A DNA stretch of 12,581 bases from Betaproteobacteria bacterium (GTDB taxonomy: Bacteria; Pseudomonadota; Gammaproteobacteria; Burkholderiales; SG8-39), in assembly GCA_009693435.1 (NCBI GenBank), contig SHXF01000120.1:1-12581 (forward strand), written 5' to 3'. The position numbers and the translations under genes were made by a program. Every line of letters begins with the position of its first letter. Position 1 is the first letter of the stretch. The notes under the pieces were generated by a model. That model was given only the letters and a program-made list of their open reading frames with translations. It was not told where the DNA came from and searched no databases. Positions 5,490-11,841 of this stretch are shown here, piece after piece.

Positions 5490-6817
5490 CTGCTGCGCTG
5501 TTGCTGATCGCCGTGTTCGCATTCATGCGTGGGCCGGTGGCGGCCGTCGCGCCCGGCTCCAAGCGCCGGCTGCCGCAGTTTCCGCTATCGCTGGTGGTTG
5601 CTTTGATGATTCTCGCGGTGTTTGCGCTCTGGCTGCTGCGCTCGGCCACGGCGGCGTCCATCGCGGCCATCGTGTGTGTCGTCATCGTGCTGCAGATCGC
5701 GCTGCACGATCTGGTGTTCTTTTTCTGGCAAGACGAACTTGAGGCCGAAGCGGCCGCAGCGGCCGCAGTGGCGGGTGCGGCGACAGCGATGGATGCGCAC
5801 GATACGCACCATAGCGATGTTGCCGCCCCGGCCCTGCTGCCGAGCATTGTGCTGTCGACGGCGCGCTTTGTGCTCGTGTTGCTGGGTTTGGGCGCCTGTG
5901 CCCTGACGCTCAACGCGCCGCTCGCCGGGCTGGCCACGAGCGTGAATCCTGTCACGCGTATCGGCGTGCATTTGCTCGGCGTGGCCGCGCTGGCGCTGTT
6001 CACGCACCTCGTCTGGATCGTGGTGAGGACCACCATCGACCATCGCTTGCGCCGCATCGGGCCGCACGATCCACACGGTGTACCCAATCCCAATGCACGC
6101 CTGCTGACCTTGCTGCCGCTGCTGCGCACCACCGCCGCGGTGTTGCTCCTTGTCATGCTGGTGTTGTCGTCGCTGTGGGCCCTTGGCATCGAGATCACGC
6201 CGCTGCTGGCGGGCGCCGGCGTGATCGGCCTCGCAGTCGGCTTCGGCGCGCAGGCACTGGTGCGCGACGTGATCGCAGGGGTCTTCTTTCTGGCCGAAGA
6301 CGTGTTTCGCGTCGGTGAATACATCGAGAGCGGCACCACCACCAAGGGAACGGTCGAGCGGATTACGCTGCGCACCGTGGCGCTGCGTCATCACAACGGC
6401 CCGCTGCATTTCGTGCCCTATGGGGCGCTGGGCACCGTGCGCAACAATTCACGCGACTGGGTGATAGAGAAGTTCAACCTGCCCCTGCCGATCGACGCCG
6501 ACAGTGAAAAAATCCGCAAAATGATCAAGAAAATCGGCCTCGCCATGCTGGAGGATCCGGACATCGGCCACATGCTGCGCATGCCGTTGAAGAGCAAACT
6601 CGCGCGCATCGACCCCGGCGTGAAGATCTTCCGCTGCAAATTCGAGACCGCGCCGGGTCACCAGTTCGACGTGCGAGCACAGGCTTTCAAGCGCATCGAA
6701 GCAGAACTTAAGAAGCTCGGCATCCCGTTTGCCGACGGCAATCAAACGATCATCATGGAGCGGCCACCGACCGCAGGAGTCGAGCTGCCGCCAGCCGCAG
6801 TGGTGGCGCCCGCTTAG
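5465..6817 (+). CDS. MscS-family mechanosensitive ion channel, channel core
   Basis: Contains the full MscS core. Several helices (about 8-20, 41-75, 135-160, 170-190, 205-230) lead to the pore helix LLAGAGVIGLAVGFGAQALV, then RDVIAGVFFLAEDVFRVGEYIE, the beta-domain TTTKGTVERITLRTVALR, the FVPYGALGTVRNNSRDW block, and the C-terminal alpha/beta vestibule ending IIMERPP. An Ala/Glu-rich linker (DELEAEAAAAAAVAGA) lies between helices near residue 95. The family gates in response to membrane tension and releases solutes during osmotic downshock; a specific variant role is unknown. ATG 5465 has no ribosome site, and the membrane frame upstream continues in the preceding reading frame, so this is probably the 3' part of a broken gene. 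Its stop overlaps the stop of the convergent decarboxylase in TTAG (6814-6817). Confidence 0.9.
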   Translation: MRLVTSSLTAALLLIAVFAFMRGPVAAVAPGSKRRLPQFPLSLVVALMILAVFALWLLRSATAASIAAIVCVVIVLQIALHDLVFFFWQDELEAEAAAAAAVAGAATAMDAHDTHHSDVAAPALLPSIVLSTARFVLVLLGLGACALTLNAPLAGLATSVNPVTRIGVHLLGVAALALFTHLVWIVVRTTIDHRLRRIGPHDPHGVPNPNARLLTLLPLLRTTAAVLLLVMLVLSSLWALGIEITPLLAGAGVIGLAVGFGAQALVRDVIAGVFFLAEDVFRVGEYIESGTTTKGTVERITLRTVALRHHNGPLHFVPYGALGTVRNNSRDWVIEKFNLPLPIDADSEKIRKMIKKIGLAMLEDPDIGHMLRMPLKSKLARIDPGVKIFRCKFETAPGHQFDVRAQAFKRIEAELKKLGIPFADGNQTIIMERPPTAGVELPPAAVVAPA

Positions 6818-8160
6818 GCCCGCGCCACGTGCAGCATCGCCTGCACGCTGCGGTCCACGTCGGCTTCAGTCGTGGCCCAGGACGACACGCTGATGCGCAT
6901 CGCGGTGCGGCCCTGCCAGAGGGTGACTCCGGCCCAGCAGGTGCCCTCCGCCCGGACGCCTTCGATCACACGCGCGGTCTCCTGTGCACCCCCGAACGCG
7001 ACCAGCACCTGGTTAAGCACCACGTCGTTGAGGATCGCGAACCCGGCGGCCGACAGTTGTTCGGCGAAGCGCCGCGCGAGCGCGCAGTTGCGCTCGATGA
7101 GATCAGCAATCCCTGCGCGGCCCAGCGAATGCAGCGCGGCCCAGATTTCGACACCGCGCGCGCGGCGCGAAAGTTCCGGCGTGAAGTCGCAAGGGTTGCG
7201 GCCTTCGCTTTGCGTGGGCAGGTACTCCGCGGTGATCGCCATCGCCGCCTGTAGCGCGCCCGCATCGCGCACAAAAGCCAGCCCCGAGTCATACGGCACG
7301 TTGAGCCACTTGTGCGCGTCGGTGGCCCAGGAGTCCGCCTGTTCGATGCCATCCGCGAGGCGCGCACGCGTCGGCGCCGCGGCAGCCCACAAGCCGAATG
7401 CGCCGTCCACGTGCACCCAGGCGCCTGCGGCATGCGCCCGGCTGCAGATCTCGCCGATCGGATCGAACGCGCCGGTGTTCACGTTGCCGGCCTGCGTGCA
7501 GACGATGGTCGGGCCGGCGATCGGTGGCAACGCTTCGATCCGCATGCGTCCCTGATTGTCGACCGGCACCTTCACCACGCGGCTGCGTCCCAGACCGAGA
7601 ATGCCGAGGGACTTGGACACCGAAGGATGACCTTCGGCGCCGACCAGCACCGTGATCGGCGGCGCGCCGAACAGGCCATCGGCCTCGACGTTCCAGCCGG
7701 CTTGCTCGAGCACTGCATGGCGCGCCGCGGCGAGGGCGCACAGGTTCGCGACTGTGGCGCCGGTGACAAAGGCGCCGCCGGCGTCGCGCGGCAGGTGTAG
7801 TAGATCCAGCAACCAGCCAAGCGCCACCTGTTCGATGTGCGCCGTGCCGGGCGTCGCGTGGTAGAAGGCGCTGTTCTGATCCCAGGCGCCGGCCAGCCAG
7901 TTCGCACCCAGGGCAACCGGCAACGCTCCGCCGATCACGAAACCGAAAAACCGCGGCCCCGCCATCGCCACCGAGGCCGGAGAACCCGCTTCGTCGAGCA
8001 GCTTGAGCGTCGCCGCGCCATCGCTGGCGTGTTCGGGCAGCGCGGTGTCGAAGGCGGCGAGGCCGCCGAGGGCGGATGCGGTTGGTGCGACGGCGCGCTC
8101 TGGGAGAGCGTCAAGGTAGCGCATCGCGCGATTGGCGGCGTCAGTAAGAAGTGGATTCAT
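6814..8160 (-). CDS. PLP-dependent decarboxylase, group II (aromatic-amino-acid/glutamate decarboxylase-like)
   Basis: A 448-residue fold-type I PLP enzyme. Key residues: His178 (AEGHPSVSKS), expected to stack on the PLP ring; Asp252 (WVHVDGAFG), contacting the pyridine nitrogen; and Lys284 (TDAHKWLNVPYDSGL), the Schiff-base lysine. FVTGATVANLCALAAAR (131-147) is the phosphate-binding region. FYHATPGTAHIEQVALGWLLDL near 99-120 is typical of group II decarboxylases and related lyases. The substrate is not predictable; an amino acid is assumed. ATG 8160 begins the family N-terminus; GAGGAA lies about 12 bases upstream, a rather long spacing. It is divergent from the TPP-dependent decarboxylase genes, with a shared intergenic palindrome, and convergent with the MscS gene. 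It appears intact. Confidence 0.88.
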   Translation of the reverse strand: MNPLLTDAANRAMRYLDALPERAVAPTASALGGLAAFDTALPEHASDGAATLKLLDEAGSPASVAMAGPRFFGFVIGGALPVALGANWLAGAWDQNSAFYHATPGTAHIEQVALGWLLDLLHLPRDAGGAFVTGATVANLCALAAARHAVLEQAGWNVEADGLFGAPPITVLVGAEGHPSVSKSLGILGLGRSRVVKVPVDNQGRMRIEALPPIAGPTIVCTQAGNVNTGAFDPIGEICSRAHAAGAWVHVDGAFGLWAAAAPTRARLADGIEQADSWATDAHKWLNVPYDSGLAFVRDAGALQAAMAITAEYLPTQSEGRNPCDFTPELSRRARGVEIWAALHSLGRAGIADLIERNCALARRFAEQLSAAGFAILNDVVLNQVLVAFGGAQETARVIEGVRAEGTCWAGVTLWQGRTAMRISVSSWATTEADVDRSVQAMLHVARA

Positions 8161-8239
8161 GGCCGGAGAAAATTCCTCATGTGGAAATCGAATTGTCCGG
8201 AAAATCGTGCCGCACACTCGATGTCGCAAGCCGCTGACT

Positions 8240-8265
8240 ATACAATTGCATATAGGCAGTTGTAT
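8240..8265. promoter_or_regulatory. Divergent operator-like palindrome, 10-6-10
   Basis: ATACAATTGC (8240-8249) and GCAGTTGTAT (8256-8265) are inverted repeats with nine of ten positions matching, around ATATAG. The site is centrally placed in the 135-base gap between the two divergent decarboxylase transcription units, 30 bases before the plus-strand start codon and 80 from the minus-strand one. The ATACAA/TTGTAT half-sites resemble GntR-type sites. No regulator gene is present in the window. Confidence 0.55.
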
Positions 8266-8295
8266 GCGTTTTGATAAATTTTCACCGGAGCAAGA

Positions 8296-8865
8296 ATGAA
8301 ACCCGCGACAAAACCCAGGCAACCCCGATCGGCCGCCGCCAGCTGGCCGGCCAAAGTACACGCCCTGTTCAAGGCGGCGAGAATTCGCCAGATCCCGATT
8401 GTCCCGGACGCCGGGCACGCGGCGCTGATCAAGCTGTGCGAGAAAGATGCCGCCATGCGCGTGGTCAGGCTGACGACGGAAGAGGAGGGCGTGGCGCTGC
8501 TGGGCGGCGCCTGGCTGGGCGGTGAAAAGGGCGTGCTGCTGATGCAGAGCAGCGGGGTGGGCAACTGCATCAATATGCTCTCCCTGCCGATCGCCTGCCA
8601 GTTTCCGTTGCTGATGCTGGTGACGATGCGCGGCGATCATGGTGAGTTCAACCCGTCGCAGATTCCGATGGGCAATGCCACGCAGGCGGTGCTGGAGGCT
8701 ATCGGAGTGATCGTGAAGCGTGCTGATGCGGACGACGATGTGCCGGACATGGTGTCGAGCGCAATGCGCCTCGCTTTCAACGGCTATCGCCCGGTCGCGG
8801 TGCTCATCGGGCAGCGCGTGTCGGGTGCGAAGGATTTCAGAAAACTGACCAAGGTGGCGGCATGA
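8296..8865 (+). CDS. TPP-dependent decarboxylase, alpha (pyrimidine-binding) subunit, sulfopyruvate/phosphonopyruvate decarboxylase-like
   Basis: A 189-residue protein equal to the N-terminal TPP domain of 2-oxoacid decarboxylases, as in the ComD subunit of sulfopyruvate decarboxylase. Visible features are PIVPDAG, the acidic TTEEEGVALLGGAWLGG (Glu62-64 include the expected pyrimidine-contacting glutamate), the MQSSGVGNCIN segment and the family signature RGDHGEFNPSQIPMG (112-126). It must pair with the downstream subunit, since the active site lies at their interface. ATG 8296 follows GGAG at 8285-8288. It overlaps the beta gene by four bases (ATGA), so the two are translationally coupled. 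Substrate is a 2-oxoacid; sulfopyruvate or phosphonopyruvate is suggested only by family resemblance, with no neighbouring coenzyme M or phosphonate genes. Confidence 0.87.
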   Translation: MKPATKPRQPRSAAASWPAKVHALFKAARIRQIPIVPDAGHAALIKLCEKDAAMRVVRLTTEEEGVALLGGAWLGGEKGVLLMQSSGVGNCINMLSLPIACQFPLLMLVTMRGDHGEFNPSQIPMGNATQAVLEAIGVIVKRADADDDVPDMVSSAMRLAFNGYRPVAVLIGQRVSGAKDFRKLTKVAA

Positions 8866-9455
8866 AAAAGCTTCTCAAGCGCCGTCCCCTGGTGGCGCAA
8901 TTGCTGGCAAAACGCGGCGACATGCTGGTGGTGGCCGGTCTCGGCGCGCCGTCCTGGGACGTCACCGCCGCCGGGGACCACGCGAATTCTTTTCCGATGT
9001 GGGGTGCGATGGGCGGGGCGACGATGATCGGCCTGGGCCTGGCGCTGGCACAACCGAAAAGAAAAGTGCTGGTGATCACCGGTGACGGCGAGATGCTGAT
9101 GGGCCTGGGGTCGCTTGCAACCATCGCCGTGCAACAGCCGGCCAACCTGTATATCGTGGTCCTCGACAACGAGCACTACGGTGAAACCGGCATGCAGCAA
9201 ACCCACACCGGCCACGGCGTGGACCTCGCAGGCATGGCGAAAGCGGCCGGTTTCAAGCACGCGTTCAATGTCGATACGCAGGTGGAGGCGGACAAGCTGA
9301 CACAGATGATCCAGCGCGGCGAGGGAGCGTTGTTTGCACAGGTGAAGATCGATGCGGAAAAGCTGGCGCTGGTGCTGCCGCCGCGCGAAGGCGCCTACAT
9401 CAAGAATCGCTTTCGCATCTCGGTGCTGGGGCCGGATGCGGTGCACGATGAATAG
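8862..9455 (+). CDS. TPP-dependent decarboxylase, beta (diphosphate-binding) subunit, sulfopyruvate/phosphonopyruvate decarboxylase-like
   Basis: A 197-residue partner of the preceding gene, equal to the C-terminal TPP domain (ComE-like). The TPP/Mg motif runs from ITGDGEMLMGLGSLATIA (GDG at 74-76) to the closing Asp102-Asn103 in VVLDNEHYGETG, the expected spacing. FPMWGAMGGATMIGLGLALA (44-63) matches the family segment before the motif, and the GETGMQQTHTG loop follows it. The start ATG lies inside the stop of the alpha gene. The protein is intact. A short hairpin and GC-rich repeats follow its stop. Confidence 0.9.
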   Translation: MKKLLKRRPLVAQLLAKRGDMLVVAGLGAPSWDVTAAGDHANSFPMWGAMGGATMIGLGLALAQPKRKVLVITGDGEMLMGLGSLATIAVQQPANLYIVVLDNEHYGETGMQQTHTGHGVDLAGMAKAAGFKHAFNVDTQVEADKLTQMIQRGEGALFAQVKIDAEKLALVLPPREGAYIKNRFRISVLGPDAVHDE

Positions 9456-9460
9456 TCAAT

Positions 9461-9474
9461 AGCGCGAAGGCGCT
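9461..9474. terminator. Weak hairpin after the TPP decarboxylase operon
   Basis: AGCGC (9461-9465) and GCGCT (9470-9474) form a five-base stem with a GAAG loop, five bases beyond the beta-subunit stop. There is no U-run, so any termination would be Rho-dependent or inefficient. The convergent DUF1499 gene ends at 9555. Confidence 0.3.
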
Positions 9475-9477
9475 GCG

Positions 9478-9517
9478 CGTCACGCGCCCCGTCACGCGTC
9501 ACGCGCCTCGTCACGCG
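9478..9517. repeat. Four copies of CGTCACGCG
   Basis: CGTCACGCG occurs at 9478-9486, 9490-9498, 9497-9505 and 9509-9517, with unit spacings of 12, 7 and 12 bases, so the array looks like a duplicated pair. It fills the gap between two convergent genes. It may be a short tandem repeat made by slippage. Confidence 0.6.
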
Positions 9518-9554
9518 GGTGGATTGAATCAGGTCGAACGGGAGGACGCGATAC

Positions 9555-10319
9555 TTACGCGAATTTCTTGCGCAGCGCCGCCGTAAACACCCGGATCCGA
9601 TTCGCGTTGATGCCAAGATCGCTTCTGCCGGCCCGCGACTTGGAGCGCATGTCGACAGTCGTCGTCCCGTCCGCGCCGGCCACGATGCGCACGACGACAT
9701 CGTCTTCGAATCCGAACAGTTGCGAAGTCTCGGTGGCTTCGAGGCGGCCCAGGGCAGGATCGGCCTCCAGCAGTTTGATCCCCATGCCGGCAAGCACCGA
9801 TTTTGCTGCCTCGAACACCCGTTCGGCGGGCGCACGCAGAACGATGGGCGCGATGTCGGGGTAGCCTGCCTTTTGCAGCGCGGCCACTTCCGGGCCGTCG
9901 TAGGCGACCGGGTGGTCGCTTTTCTTGCGCAGCGCCGCTACGCGCACGTACCGGGGCGGGTTGACGGTGTCGGTGGAAATGTCGTGGATGGCCGGCACCC
10001 TCTGGGCAATCTGGCGAAGATTCCAGGGAACATACGCCGTGATCGCGGCAATCAACACCGCCAGGCCACCCGCGGAGACCGCGCCCCACCGGCCGGTCAG
10101 GGCGCCGACGATAACAGCCAGCACGGCAACGGCGGCTGTAGCGGCGGCCAGCCAGAACACATAGCGCAGCGCGCCGAGCCCGTCGCGGTAATCCCACAGA
10201 TCCAGGCGATAGCCGATGCCGGAAAAGAGTCCCGCGATCGCGTCGCCTATCGCGACGACCAGGCACAGCAAAGCAAGCACCCATGCGGTGCTCGACAGAG
10301 GACTCGGGCGCGCGGCCAT
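9555..10319 (-). CDS. DUF1499 domain membrane protein
   Basis: A 254-residue protein. Three hydrophobic segments, about 10-35 (AWVLALLCLVVAIGDAIAG), 50-75 (a WLAAATAAVAVLAVIVGAL stretch) and 80-97, precede a soluble DUF1499 domain. That domain starts PAIHDISTDTVNPPRYV (109-125) and runs to the end, with RLEATETSQLFGFEDDVVVRI and SKSRAGRSDLGINANRI as its typical blocks. The function of DUF1499 is not established; its members are often envelope-associated. ATG 10319 gives a family-like N-terminus with no overlap. It is convergent with the TPP decarboxylase genes and apparently transcribed alone. Confidence 0.87.
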   Translation of the reverse strand: MAARPSPLSSTAWVLALLCLVVAIGDAIAGLFSGIGYRLDLWDYRDGLGALRYVFWLAAATAAVAVLAVIVGALTGRWGAVSAGGLAVLIAAITAYVPWNLRQIAQRVPAIHDISTDTVNPPRYVRVAALRKKSDHPVAYDGPEVAALQKAGYPDIAPIVLRAPAERVFEAAKSVLAGMGIKLLEADPALGRLEATETSQLFGFEDDVVVRIVAGADGTTTVDMRSKSRAGRSDLGINANRIRVFTAALRKKFA

Positions 10320-10396
10320 TGTTTACTCACTCACTGTTCATTGCTCATGTACGTACGCAACCATGATATCCATCCCGCAACTCCGGCTTCAACACT

Positions 10397-10528
10397 TCAA
10401 CTATCCTTCGCTAGCGCGACCGGATGCCAGAACAGGCGCAGCAAGTCGCCCATCGGGGTGCCGCGAGTGGTCTGGGTCAGTAGTTTGAACTGTTTAGACC
10501 GTGCCGATGTACGCTGTTCGTCACTCAT
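10397..10528 (-). pseudogene. Rieske-type aromatic ring-hydroxylating oxygenase, N-terminal remnant
   Basis: A 43-codon frame from ATG 10528 to TGA 10397-10399. Its centre, KLLTQTTRGTPMGDLLRLFW, then HPVALAKD, matches the conserved start of phthalate 4,5-dioxygenase-type oxygenase subunits (normally an NELLTRVGPGTPMGELLRRYW-type segment followed by P-V/A-LSSEL). A full subunit has over 400 residues, with the Rieske cluster and iron site, so nearly all of the gene is missing. Downstream sequence, towards 10320, shows no continuation in any frame that I could see. It is most likely a deletion remnant of an aromatic-degradation gene. Confidence 0.65.
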
Positions 10529-10580
10529 GTGCGCTTGTGGCGCCGGTCCCGCGGGCTTCTCCTTGTGATTGCCGGGTAGG

Positions 10581-10697
10581 TCAGAGCTGCGTGCTGACCG
10601 AGCGGCATTCCATCCTGTCCCAGGGGAAGGCGGAGGGGAAATCGACGTCCTTCCAGCCCAGGTCCAGCGGGTGCGCGGACCGGGGCGGGAGCGGCAT
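10581..10697 (-). other. Unidentified 38-codon reading frame, possible C-terminal remnant
   Basis: The minus-strand frame from ATG 10697 to TGA 10581-10583 encodes a segment including LDLGWKDVDFPSAFPWDRM and ending ECRSVSTQL. The residue composition (Trp, Phe, Asp, Pro) looks like real protein rather than a shadow frame, and it sits just upstream of the Rieske remnant on the same strand. I do not recognise the family. It might be the tail of a gene from the same lost operon, or chance. Confidence 0.25.
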
Positions 10698-10854
10698 TCA
10701 TGCGAGCCATTCTACTTTTAAGTGGACTCGGATTGGTGTAACGTCCGAGGCGCCGTCGACATCTCGCACGCAGTATCCAAAGCAGCCCCGAAAAACCGTC
10801 GCATCGAATTCGTAAACGACTCCGCAAACCAACCAAACCAACCACCCGCACATC
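10698..10854. other. Upstream region of the DsbA-like gene
   Basis: No gene is recognised. The last 50 bases are rich in A and C, with repeated AACCAA (AACCAACCAAACCAACC near 10837-10853) directly before the ATG at 10855. No purine-rich ribosome site is visible there. This is an unusual leader for a GC-rich genome. Confidence 0.4.
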
Positions 10855-11463
10855 ATGACCGAACCTCTGCTGCTCGAAGTATTCTCCGACTACGTCTGAC
10901 CCTGGTGTTATCTCAGTACCGTGCGTATTGAGCGGCTCAGGCGGGAACAAGGCGTGCAGATCAAGTGGGTGCACTTCCCACTGCATCCGGATACGCCGAT
11001 CGAGGGGCGCAGTCTGGAAGAAATATTTGCCGGGCGCGGCTACAATATCCCCAAGATGCAGGCGCAGATGCGCGCACGCATGGAGGCGGAAGGCCTGCCC
11101 TACGGCAACCGCTCGATGACCTACAACAGCCGGCTCGCGCAGGAACTCGGTGTGTGGGCCGACACGCAGCCCGGTGGCGAAGCGATCCACGATGCGTTGT
11201 TTCGCGCCTACTTCGTCGACTGCGTGAATATAGGCGATGTGGAGGTGCTCGTCGAGATCGCGGCATCGGTCGGCCTTGCGCCGCAAGCCGCGCGTGAAGT
11301 GCTCGAAAAGCGCACCCACAAGCAAGCGGTCGATGCCGACTGGGAGAGATCGCACCAGTACGGCGTAACCGGGGTGCCGACCTTTGTGGCGGCCGGTCAC
11401 GGCGTCGTCGGTGCGCAGCCCTATGCAGCGCTCGAGCAACTGGTCAGGCAGGCGCGCAGCTGA
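10855..11463 (+). CDS. DsbA/FrnE-like thiol-disulfide oxidoreductase with in-frame TGA at the first active-site cysteine (candidate selenoprotein)
   Basis: Reading through the TGA at 10897-10899 gives 202 residues, normal for FrnE-type DsbA proteins. The order is MTEPLLLEVFSDYV, the position-15 TGA, PWCYLSTVRIERL, then VKW-type strand IKWVHFPLHPDTP, the helical insert (SLEEIFAGRGYN to NSRLAQELGVW, ALFRAYFVDCVNIGDVEVL), and YGVTGVPTFVAAG with the cis-proline loop of the thioredoxin fold. Relatives have CPWC where this has x-PWC, so the TGA replaces exactly the nucleophilic cysteine. The frame has no other defect. A start at GTG 10921 would drop the redox motif and first strand. No signal peptide, so cytosolic. 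An SDR gene followed on the same strand. Selenocysteine or nonsense mutation cannot be settled here. Confidence 0.72.
10901..10941 (+). promoter_or_regulatory. SECIS-like stem-loop just after the in-frame TGA
   Basis: CTCAGTAC (10912-10919) pairs with GTATTGAG (10925-10932), with one G-T wobble, around loop CGTGC (10920-10924). CCTG (10901-10904) and CAGG (10938-10941) can add a lower stem. There are 12 bases between the TGA and the upper stem and 20 before the loop. Bacterial SECIS elements sit at this distance (about 11 bases to the upper stem in E. coli fdhF) and carry a G, usually GU, in the apical loop, as here. Confidence 0.5.
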
Positions 11464-11477
11464 TCCCGGACGCGCAG

Positions 11478-11506
11478 ACCGGATCGGCGGCCCGCTGATC
11501 GCCGGT
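11478..11506. terminator. Strong hairpin between the DsbA-like and SDR genes
   Basis: GATCGGCG (11482-11489) pairs with CGCTGATC (11493-11500), including one wobble, around a 3-base loop. ACCG (11478-11481) and CGGT (11503-11506) can extend it across a small bulge. Only TTCTTGT follows, so it is an imperfect intrinsic terminator or a processing/pausing hairpin. It ends about 18 bases before the SDR start codon and could also affect that gene's expression. Confidence 0.4.
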
Positions 11507-11523
11507 TCTTGTACGAGGACGCC

Positions 11524-11841
11524 ATGGCCGACGTAAACGAACTTGAAGGCAAAGTAGCCATCGTTACGGGCGGCGCACGCAACATCGGGCGCACGATCGC
11601 CTGCGCGCTCGGTGCGGGTGGCGCGGCGGTGATGGTGAACGCGCGCACCTCGCGCACTGATGCGCAGACAACTGTCGAGCTGATCCGCGCGGCTGGCGGA
11701 CGCGCAGCGCTGCACATCGCCGATATCACCGACGCCGATGCGGTCGCGCGCATGGCCGAGGCGTGCATCGCCGAATTCGGCCGCCTCGACATCCTCGTCA
11801 ATAACGCGGCGATCCGTGCCGAGACGCAGTTCGGCGCCAGG
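11524..11841 (+). pseudogene. Short-chain dehydrogenase/reductase (SDR), truncated by transposon sequence
   Basis: The first 103 codons encode a classical SDR Rossmann domain. The nucleotide-binding loop VAIVTGGARNIGRTIA is at 11-26, the cofactor-adjacent aspartate in HIADITD at 64-70, and the LDILVNNAAIRAE strand and loop at 88-100. ATG 11524 follows GAGG (11514-11517). At about 11833 the family sequence stops (RAETQF) and the frame enters transposase sequence. The catalytic Ser and Tyr-x-x-x-Lys, normally near residues 140-160, are absent. Without them the product cannot be an active NAD(P)-dependent oxidoreductase. It was probably part of the same catabolic gene group. Confidence 0.85.

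Noticed and set aside
9478..9517. Repeats as a CRISPR array
   Set aside because: The units are nine bases long with 0-3 base gaps and no spacers, far from CRISPR geometry.
10921..11463. DsbA-like gene starting at GTG 10921
   Set aside because: This start drops the first beta strand and the entire x-PWC redox motif, which are clearly encoded in the same frame from ATG 10855; the GTG also has no ribosome site.
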